Of a stretch of 64,000 bases of DNA, positions 57,255 to 64,000 are shown one piece after another. The stretch spans positions 248,001 to 312,000 of the forward strand of contig NZ_QCZJ01000001.1 in assembly GCF_003075435.1 (NCBI RefSeq), read 5' to 3'. Made by a program: the position numbers and the translations under genes. Position 1 is the first letter of the stretch, and the number at the start of each line of letters is the position of its first letter. The notes beneath the pieces are model-generated. The model ran no database searches. It was not told the origin of the DNA and worked only from the letters and a program-made list of their open reading frames with translations. This DNA is from Terrimonas sp. (GTDB taxonomy: Bacteria; Bacteroidota; Bacteroidia; Chitinophagales; Chitinophagaceae).

Positions 57255-60200
57255 ATGAAAACGTATTTCTACCCTTTGAGAAAAGCATTTCTAAAAATAT
57301 TCTTACTGCTTATATGCAGTGCAGGAGTATTTGAAATCGTATATGCCCAGCCTACAGCAACTAATCCGGCCACAGTATCGATGGCCGTATCGGTTGGCCG
57401 CCCATGCGGTGGAGGAACCAGCACATGGTCTGCGCATGTTTTCCGATACAATAACATTACCACTACATTATCTGATTACGAAAATTGTATTCCAAGCCTG
57501 GCTTCACCGGGATTTAGTATATATGGAGCTGGTATTTCGTTCAATCCATCTGATCATCAATTGTATTACTACAGGTATACCGGTAATAATACTTATGTCT
57601 GGCGTTGGACTCCGGGTAGTGGATGCCCTCCAACTACGGCATTATATACTGTGTATAATAATATGGCTATTCTTGGGTTTGCTTTCGCCCCAGATGGGCT
57701 TTGTTACCAGCTTATTTTCACAGGAAGCTCTCCTTATGGCTTGGCCTTGCGTACGGTAGATTTCAGTACAGGAACTTTTGGTCCCAGCAAAGCTATTTCC
57801 CTGCCTAGCGGGGTGAACATTACACAGCAGTCAGGAGACTTAACACTTACGCCGGATGGTAAGATGCTGATGGTTTGGGATAAAAAATATCTGTCGGTAA
57901 ATTACCAGGATTATGCTACGCCCAATCCTTTACAGGGTACTTTAATCGCAAATTTATCAGGCGACCAAATCGTTGGTTTAAACTTTGCTGAAGGTAAACT
58001 TATCGCCGCTGATGCCAATAATAAATATTGGGATCTTAATATTTTAACCGGTGTTAAAACTGCTGTTACCCAATCCCCTTGCTATCAAAGTAATGACCTT
58101 ACTGAAATTATATCCGGTGTAGGTGCTGCAAAGAAACTTTCATCTGCAACGCCAACCGGCACTCCTGGAACATACGACCTAAGTTATGATATTACAGTTA
58201 AAAATGTTGGAAGCTGGGATATCAGTAATGTGCAGGTTTACGAACTGCTGAGAGCATCAAATACCAGCGCAGGTAATCCTTTTGTTTCAGGGTCAGGTGG
58301 TAACACCATAAGTAATTTATCTGTATCATGGGTGTACAACCCGTTAGGATTAGCGCTTAACACTGCATACACCGGTTTAACTACTGCTAAATCGGCCTTA
58401 CTTGCCGATGGTCAAACTTTACCTAACTACCCATTAGCAAATAATTATTTTATTATTCGTGTATCTTTCAGGGTCAATAATATCACTATTGGTAAAGTAT
58501 ATAATAATAATGCCAGGGTCACAGGTACAGGATATGCCGGGATAGACCTGGAAGATGTATCTACAGATGGCGATAACCCTGATCTTAACAATAACTCAAA
58601 ACCAGATGATCCCGGAGAAGACAGACCTACTCCTTTCTTTATTGCAACAGTAGCAGAAATGCCGCCTTGCGAAGCATTGGAAAAAATATTATTCCTTCAA
58701 AATTTTGGAACGGGCTCTGGTTTGGGTACAACAATACCCGCAGCAACCGGATCTGCCGGAACTGCCGCCACCGATTATACCGGCAGTACAAGTCAACCAC
58801 TGGATATTGAGCGGTATGCATTAACAAGTAATGCCAATAACGGCAATACCTCAAGGTGGATCAGCCGTACCGATCATACTACAGGTAGTGGTAATAACAG
58901 AATGATGGTGGTTAATGCTGACGTAAAATCGAACAGGATCTATAAAGATCAGGTAAATGTTTCATGTGGTAATCTTAAATATTCATTATTTGCATTTGTT
59001 TCAAATATTAGTAATTCATCGTATGGTAGTTTTTGTGATGCCTTTGGAGGAATAATAAATCCAAAATTAACTTTTACGGTAAGAGATGCAGCTACAAATA
59101 ATATAATCACCAACCTTACTACTCCTGAAATTACCAGCAGTGCATGGACTCAGTATGGAATGAAGTTCATAATGCCTTCGGGAATAACCAGTGTGATTAT
59201 TGAAATTACAAATGCCGCTGCAGGTGGCTGCGGTAATGACCTGGCAATAGATGATATACAATTTGGTCTTTGCGATCCTACACCTACTGTTTCAGTAAAC
59301 AATACTGCCGGATGTACCAGCGGCACAACTACGTTCAGTGCAGCATTAAGTGACCCGACAGTAATTTCCGGAACAGTATATTATCAATGGCAAAGAAGCA
59401 ACAACGTCAGCGGACCATGGACGGACATTACATCTGCTACAAGCAGTGATTACACAATAAGTCCTCTGTCGGCGAGCGATATTGGTAAATACTACAGAGT
59501 TTTGGTTGGACCGGATTCTGCAGGCGCTTATCTTGACAGAAGTTGCGCATATATATCCGATGCGTTCTTATTGAATGCCAAAACATCATCTACTCCGGCT
59601 ACAGGCATTTTACGTTCTCCGGCTACAGGATCTATATGTCCGGGTAACGCTATAACCTTAACAAGGGATGGCGGGTCAACAGGCACAAATGCTGTATGGA
59701 GATGGTATACCGGAAGCTGTGGAGGCACTCCTGTCGGCACCGGAAACTCAATAACCGTATACCCAAGTGTAACCACAACATATTATGTACGTGCAGAGGG
59801 AGATTGTAACACTACAACATGTGCTGCGATAACCCTGAATGTTACTACATGTACTGTGTTGCCGGTAGATTTCCTTCAGTTCAATGCTGTTCAGCAAAGT
59901 GGAGGGGTTGACCTCAACTGGAAAATCCTTACAAGTGAACAGATAAGCTACTTTGATGTTGAAAGGTCAACCGACGGAATTAATTTTACCGCGATTGGAA
60001 GAGTTACGCAGGAAACGCCTTTCATAGGAACACAAAGCTTTAAATACAGGGATGCGGATATTAATGCAGACAATAATATTTTATACTATCGTATAAAAGT
60101 ATCAAGCAAAGACGGAGCGCTCAAATACAGTGCTGTCTTATCAGTAAGATTATCAGGTATAAGCAATAATAAAATAAAAGTGAGCCCCAACCCTGCTATA

Positions 60201-60422
60201 TCATCTTTAACAATGAGTTTTTACACAGCGTTACGTGGAAGTGTAGAATACCAATTGATAGATATGACTGGTAAAATTGTAGTTCGCGGACAAAGAATGG
60301 TTGAATCTGGTCAAAACAATATAGAAATCGGCCAGTTAAGCAGATACAGTGAAGGAGTGTATACTATACTGATTCGTATTGGCGACAGGTGGGAAAGAGA
60401 ACGCGTAGTAATCAGGAGATAA
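57255..60422 (+). CDS. Large secreted protein with type IX sorting domain
   Basis: 1055 residues. A Sec signal peptide (LKIFLLLICSAGVFEIVYAQ) is followed by a beta-propeller-like region (residues 30-290), a DUF11-like repeat (YDLSYDITVKNVGSWDISNV, about 315), a jelly-roll/MAM-like domain (VNADVKSNRIYKDQVNVSCG to DLAIDDIQFGLC, about 480-680), two Ig/PKD-like domains with Cys pairs (680-880) and a T9SS type A C-terminal domain (KVSPNPAISSLTMSFY to ERVVIRR). It is probably exported and anchored at the surface. Ligand unknown. Confidence 0.88.
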   Translation: MKTYFYPLRKAFLKIFLLLICSAGVFEIVYAQPTATNPATVSMAVSVGRPCGGGTSTWSAHVFRYNNITTTLSDYENCIPSLASPGFSIYGAGISFNPSDHQLYYYRYTGNNTYVWRWTPGSGCPPTTALYTVYNNMAILGFAFAPDGLCYQLIFTGSSPYGLALRTVDFSTGTFGPSKAISLPSGVNITQQSGDLTLTPDGKMLMVWDKKYLSVNYQDYATPNPLQGTLIANLSGDQIVGLNFAEGKLIAADANNKYWDLNILTGVKTAVTQSPCYQSNDLTEIISGVGAAKKLSSATPTGTPGTYDLSYDITVKNVGSWDISNVQVYELLRASNTSAGNPFVSGSGGNTISNLSVSWVYNPLGLALNTAYTGLTTAKSALLADGQTLPNYPLANNYFIIRVSFRVNNITIGKVYNNNARVTGTGYAGIDLEDVSTDGDNPDLNNNSKPDDPGEDRPTPFFIATVAEMPPCEALEKILFLQNFGTGSGLGTTIPAATGSAGTAATDYTGSTSQPLDIERYALTSNANNGNTSRWISRTDHTTGSGNNRMMVVNADVKSNRIYKDQVNVSCGNLKYSLFAFVSNISNSSYGSFCDAFGGIINPKLTFTVRDAATNNIITNLTTPEITSSAWTQYGMKFIMPSGITSVIIEITNAAAGGCGNDLAIDDIQFGLCDPTPTVSVNNTAGCTSGTTTFSAALSDPTVISGTVYYQWQRSNNVSGPWTDITSATSSDYTISPLSASDIGKYYRVLVGPDSAGAYLDRSCAYISDAFLLNAKTSSTPATGILRSPATGSICPGNAITLTRDGGSTGTNAVWRWYTGSCGGTPVGTGNSITVYPSVTTTYYVRAEGDCNTTTCAAITLNVTTCTVLPVDFLQFNAVQQSGGVDLNWKILTSEQISYFDVERSTDGINFTAIGRVTQETPFIGTQSFKYRDADINADNNILYYRIKVSSKDGALKYSAVLSVRLSGISNNKIKVSPNPAISSLTMSFYTALRGSVEYQLIDMTGKIVVRGQRMVESGQNNIEIGQLSRYSEGVYTILIRIGDRWERERVVIRR

Positions 60423-60443
60423 ATTTCACTGTATAATATTCAG

Positions 60444-60481
60444 AAAAACAGCATTCTTTTTTTACAAAGAATGCTGTTTTT
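60444..60481 (+). terminator. Terminator after the type IX-secreted protein
   Basis: A 16-bp perfect stem, AAAAACAGCATTCTTT (60444-60459) with AAAGAATGCTGTTTTT (60466-60481), and a 6-nt loop. It lies 22 nt after the stop codon and ends in T's. Symmetric A/T flanks would also let it work for minus-strand transcripts. Confidence 0.85.
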
Positions 60482-60790
60482 GCATACATGAGATTTCACT
60501 TAGGCATAAGGAATGCACTAAGTAGGGCTTGCTGTTTAACTCACAGCATTTATTTTTTTAGGTTTACCAGTAACCGGGTTAGCCGCCTCTTTTTGTATGG
60601 TTTCGCCGAAGGCGAAATTGAAAAAATGCGAAGCATATTTTTTCAAAAGACAAAAAGCAGCGGCGTTCCGGTTACGCAGCCCGCCGGCTGTAGAGGCAAA
60701 AAAGAATTATGCTAAAAAAGCTATAGACACTGATTCTTATCGGAATATCATCCAAAATAAGTTAAACAGCAAGCCCTACGTATCCTGTTA
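60482..60790. other. Spacer holding repeat copy B
   Basis: Together with the terminator this makes a gene-free gap of 368 bp. The small frames at 60488 and 60597 are translations of the dispersed element at 60571-60705 and have no independent support. Confidence 0.55.
60571..60705 (+). repeat. Dispersed element of about 135 bp (copy B)
   Basis: Aligns with the minus strand of 31700-31845 (see that entry). Between CCTCTTTT and CAAAAAGCAGCG the two are mostly identical, after which they diverge and rejoin at CCGCCGGC...GAG-CAAAAAA. It sits downstream of the type IX-secreted protein gene. Confidence 0.65.
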
Positions 60791-62668
60791 TCAGGTCTTG
60801 CTTACATTTAATACAAAATCTTCTGCAAGTTCATATACAGATTGCATATCCGCTTCGTTCAGATATGGATTGTACAGGGCAATTTCACATTGCTGAACAA
60901 CCAGTGAAAATTGAGAAACAATATCATTATCCAGTCCTTTCAATTTCATTTGCTGTTCTATTTCTTTTAGATTAAGATTAGCTGAAAATTTATATTTCTC
61001 AGAAACATAGTTCCGCAAAGCCCTGTTCAATTCACTGTAAAACCCACGTGAGTCTTGCTGAACAAGCATCAGCTTTGCATTAAACAAGGGGCTGAGAGAT
61101 ACTGAAGATGGATGAGTCACGTCATCCGAAGACAAATCTTTTTTATCGGGAACCTCTCTCTCTCCCGGGAGGTTTGCAATAGCATTCTGATCAGATGTTT
61201 TTATATAACGGTAAAGCACATACGCAAATAAAAACAATAAACTTCCGGCAATGAATAGTATCCATGGGCGGGATAATGCAGAAGGCTGTTCCTGGCTATT
61301 ATCCGGCATCCTGGTAATAAATGCGCTATCCCGCGTAACGGGTGCAGTTGCAGTAATTGTTATTGAATCAGTAGTAATTGTTTTGTATTGATTTGCAACG
61401 GGATCGAAAAAAGAAAATTCAACAGGATCAAGCACTATTTCGCCTTTTTGTTTGGGAGTAAAAGTAAATTCATAGGCTTTGTAACCACGCATCGGCACAA
61501 CATTCTTCAAAAAATCTTCCTTAATATTAGGTTCATAAGCTTCAATGCTTTTCGCCCAATGTATTGCAGGAGTATTCAGCACCCCAAAATTCCCTTCTCC
61601 TTTAATGATCACCTTAAATATGGCAGCATCATTTAAAGGAATTTGCTTTTTGCTTACAGCAGATTGAATACTGAATGATCCCACTGCTCCGTTAAAAGTG
61701 CCAGGCTTTCCTTCTGGCAAAGGTTTTACCGTTACTGTAACAGGATTACTTCGTATGCTTACATGCTCTGTTGCTATACCACTGCTTTTTATATCGTCCG
61801 TTTCAAATGCCCTGAGAAGTGTACTGAGGTTCGCACCATTATTTTTCATCGCGTCATCAGCCTTCAAAAACGTAATCGCGTTTTCAACTTCTGCAGCATC
61901 TAATTCCATCTGCCCCGACTGAAGCGGAAAAAGCTGTACTTTACGGATAATGTAGACATTAAAATCCTTACCATTCAATTTTTCAATACTTGAAGGCGCC
62001 ACAGTTGGATCCAGCATATCATATACACTAAATCCATTGAAAGAAGGTCGTCTTACCACTTTTGATTCAGAACGCAAACGGGTATATAATTTATATGTAG
62101 CAACCACAGCTTCACCTTCATAACATGTGGTTTTATCTACATCAACTTTTATAAAAAGATTTTTCCTGATCTTATCCTGTATATTTTCACCCCGCCTCAA
62201 AATATAATCGCTGTATAATTCATGGCGGGCATCATCATCTTCCTCAATAAAATCATACCGCGATTTACCCGGCATTTTCTTCACCAGTATATTCAATGTA
62301 TTAAATACTAACCGCTTCCCATTTACTTTGGCTGATGCCCCGCTAAAACAATATTTACCGGGAGATGCAGGTTGTACTACATATACAAAAGACAAAGCAT
62401 TGCTTTTAACACCATTTATGATGGAAGAACTGTTAACATGAGTAGGTCCCTGCACGATTTTGCAACCGGTAAATGAAGGGGGGATAAATTGCTGTACATC
62501 ATCAGCGTTTTCAACACTAAAGTGCAGTGTTAACAGATCATTGGCAGTAAGTATCTGCTTATTTGCTGACGCAATAACCCTCACCTGTCCTGAAACATAT
62601 AAGCTCCAGTGCCAGCAGATGAGAAAAAATAAAAAAAACTTACGTAAATATTTTCCTATAGATTTCAT
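60791..62668 (-). CDS. batD: BatD family protein
   Basis: 625 residues. Signal peptide (KFFLFFLICWHWSLYVSGQV), then repeated beta domains: LTANDLLTLHFSVENADDVQ, CKIVQGPTHVNSSSIINGVK, VDVDKTTCYEGEAVVATYKL and FKVIIKGEGNFGVLNTPAIH. A membrane helix lies near residue 475 (WILFIAGSLLFLFAYVLY), followed by a cytoplasmic helical tail with ELNRALRNYVSEKYKF. BatD belongs to the Bacteroidota aerotolerance (Bat) cluster, whose other members are vWA and MoxR proteins; none is adjacent, so this is an orphan copy. Confidence 0.88.
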   Translation of the reverse strand: MKSIGKYLRKFFLFFLICWHWSLYVSGQVRVIASANKQILTANDLLTLHFSVENADDVQQFIPPSFTGCKIVQGPTHVNSSSIINGVKSNALSFVYVVQPASPGKYCFSGASAKVNGKRLVFNTLNILVKKMPGKSRYDFIEEDDDARHELYSDYILRRGENIQDKIRKNLFIKVDVDKTTCYEGEAVVATYKLYTRLRSESKVVRRPSFNGFSVYDMLDPTVAPSSIEKLNGKDFNVYIIRKVQLFPLQSGQMELDAAEVENAITFLKADDAMKNNGANLSTLLRAFETDDIKSSGIATEHVSIRSNPVTVTVKPLPEGKPGTFNGAVGSFSIQSAVSKKQIPLNDAAIFKVIIKGEGNFGVLNTPAIHWAKSIEAYEPNIKEDFLKNVVPMRGYKAYEFTFTPKQKGEIVLDPVEFSFFDPVANQYKTITTDSITITATAPVTRDSAFITRMPDNSQEQPSALSRPWILFIAGSLLFLFAYVLYRYIKTSDQNAIANLPGEREVPDKKDLSSDDVTHPSSVSLSPLFNAKLMLVQQDSRGFYSELNRALRNYVSEKYKFSANLNLKEIEQQMKLKGLDNDIVSQFSLVVQQCEIALYNPYLNEADMQSVYELAEDFVLNVSKT

Positions 62669-62894
62669 TTTATCGTTTCAGCAAAATCAATAACACTTTA
62701 CAATAAGTACCTGATCAAATATAAGATTTGCCTTTAAGTACGGAAAATAAAAAAGCGGTAAAATTGCGTTAAAACAACTGTATTTCAGCGGGTATAAGCA
62801 TTATGCTGCTTTAAAAACCGATCTTGCAGGCAACAAAATAACCAAGTGGTTTAAATATCTTGCCTTATTATTGCACCATCATTAATTACTATGT

Positions 62895-64000
62895 ATGCTA
62901 TTGCTTGGAATAGATGTTGGCACATCTTCTGTTAAAGTATCAGTTATTGATGCTGCAACTACAAAAATTATTGCTTCTGCTCAATTTCCCGAAACTGAAG
63001 CAGCAATAATATCAAAACAACCGGGTTGGGCAGAACAGGACCCTGAAACCTGGTGGTCATATACTAAACAGGCTATTAAAAAGGTAAACAGCTCCGGCAA
63101 ATACAACCCGGATGATATAGTTTCTGTTGGCATTGCGTATCAAATGCACGGACTTGTAGTTATTGATAAAAATAAGCATGCGCTTCGCCCGTCCATTATT
63201 TGGTGCGACAGCAGGGCTGTAGAAATTGGAAATACTGCTTTTAATAAACTCGGAGCGGATTATTGCCTTGGTTGTCTCCTCAATTCTCCGGGTAATTTCA
63301 CCGCGTCTAAATTATCGTGGGTAAAACAAAACGAACCTGAGGTTTATGAAAAAATAGATAAGATAATGCTGCCCGGAGATTTTATTGCCCTGAAACTTAC
63401 AGGTGAAATATCTACTTCTCCATCCGCCCTTTCCGAAGGAATTTTCTGGGATTTTACAAGTGATGATATTGCTGATAAAATAGTATCCTATTACGGATTT
63501 GAAAGGTCATTTATTCCTTCGGTGCAACCGGTTTTTTCAGTACATGGAAAAGTTACAAATGAAATTGCCAAAGAACTTGCATTAAAACCTGGTATTCCTG
63601 TAGCATATAAAGCCGGGGACCAACCTAATAATGCACTCTCTTTAAACGTAATGAAACCCGGAGAGATAGCGGCAACGGCGGGAACATCCGGTGTTATTTA
63701 TGCTGTGAGTGATAAACTTACTTACGATCTGCAGTCTCGGGTAAACAGCTTTGCACATGTTAATCATAATAATACAGCAAAAAGCATCGGTGTATTGTTA
63801 TGTATAAATGGAACGGGTATTATGAACAGATGGATAAAAGATAACATGGGCAAAGATTTAAGTTATAATGATATTAATCGCCAGGCACAAGCTATTGCAT
63901 TGGGAAGTGATGGCTTAACTATTCTTCCTTTTGGCAACGGTGCAGAGCGTATGCTTGAAAATAAAATGCCCGGCGCCCAGATAAGTAACTTACAGCTTAC
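62895..64000 (+). CDS. xylB: Xylulokinase, N-terminal part (continues past right edge)
   Basis: FGGY-family sugar kinase that phosphorylates D-xylulose. 368 residues are visible from MLLLGIDVGTSSVKVSVIDA (the ATG at 62891 is out of frame). Family marks are the phosphate loop DVGTSSVK, the substrate motif VGIAYQMHGLVVID, IIWCDSRAVE, KLPGDF-like IMLPGDFIALKLTGE, the pocket AYKAGDQPNNAL and TAGTSGVIYAV. The second ATP-binding half is partly missing. XylB and related L-ribulokinase/fuculokinase enzymes share these motifs; QMHGLV favours xylulose. Confidence 0.88.
   Translation, partial: MLLLGIDVGTSSVKVSVIDAATTKIIASAQFPETEAAIISKQPGWAEQDPETWWSYTKQAIKKVNSSGKYNPDDIVSVGIAYQMHGLVVIDKNKHALRPSIIWCDSRAVEIGNTAFNKLGADYCLGCLLNSPGNFTASKLSWVKQNEPEVYEKIDKIMLPGDFIALKLTGEISTSPSALSEGIFWDFTSDDIADKIVSYYGFERSFIPSVQPVFSVHGKVTNEIAKELALKPGIPVAYKAGDQPNNALSLNVMKPGEIAATAGTSGVIYAVSDKLTYDLQSRVNSFAHVNHNNTAKSIGVLLCINGTGIMNRWIKDNMGKDLSYNDINRQAQAIALGSDGLTILPFGNGAERMLENKMPGAQISNLQL

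Noticed and set aside
60488-60896. Two overlapping small plus-strand frames as genes
   Set aside because: They translate the same repeat and the antisense end of batD; no conserved start, and they lie after a terminator.

Overview
The window is a chromosomal segment of a Bacteroidota bacterium, most likely from the Chitinophagaceae group. I infer this from a type IX secretion sorting domain, the atpB-E-F-H-A gene order with a long periplasmic head on subunit a, BatD, an alpha-2-macroglobulin/PbpC pair, promoters of the TTTG-N19-TAnnTTTG type, few visible Shine-Dalgarno sites and AT-rich spacers with many small dispersed palindromes. No rRNA, tRNA or CRISPR array was found. Both ends cut genes: ilvC on the left and a xylulokinase on the right.

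Positions 1-10.5 kb hold a branched-chain amino acid locus on the minus strand: leuA, leuB, then ilvE, ilvD, ilvB, ilvN and ilvC. Three unrelated genes (an ORF6N protein, a methyltransferase and a DinB-like protein) are embedded in it. Between leuB and ilvE lies a complete attenuator that the gene list alone would miss. It has a Bacteroidota promoter overlapped by a 10-bp dyad, a 32-codon leader peptide with a Leu-Val4-Ile3 run, a pair of mutually exclusive hairpins and a terminator 43 nt before ilvE. LeuA is a short form without the leucine-feedback domain, so transcription control may carry more of the regulation.

Positions 10.6-35.8 kb are mostly housekeeping and envelope genes. They include a helical protein of unknown function, an ECF sigma factor with a membrane partner, a ClC channel, a malic enzyme fused to a phosphotransacetylase-like domain, and a kinase-like unknown protein. 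They continue with MlaE/MlaF-type lipid transport genes without an MCE protein, an ATP-grasp enzyme, sucD, pbpC with an alpha-2-macroglobulin, a phosphopantetheinyl transferase, dcd and a PQQ dehydrogenase lipoprotein.

Positions 36.2-41 kb form an accessory island. A tyrosine recombinase gene, broken at a T7 run, is followed by short cassette-like units (DUF2695 + SMI1/KNR4; zinc ribbon + unknown; FkbM methyltransferase; a decayed lipoprotein). At least two units begin with a GTTGG-type core and end with its exact reverse complement, followed by a 28-nt spacer and a new core. This is the logic of integron attC sites, but the recombinase does not look like IntI. After it come divergent tesA and ybbA-ybbP homologues.

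Positions 45.8-52.6 kb carry a tight three-gene operon: a DUF4062 protein with a degenerate STAND-like region, a MoxR-family AAA+ ATPase, and a 1480-residue membrane protein with a vWA-like domain. It resembles the NTP-dependent MoxR/vWA conflict systems in an unusual membrane-bound arrangement and is, with the cassette island, the best candidate for an undescribed system.

Positions 52.7-57 kb hold an ATP synthase operon that stops with a strong terminator after atpA, so atpG is elsewhere. A terminator-like hairpin sits between atpE and atpF. The rest is a large type IX-secreted protein, BatD and the start of xylB. All calls rest on reading the sequence and family knowledge; no database search was run.
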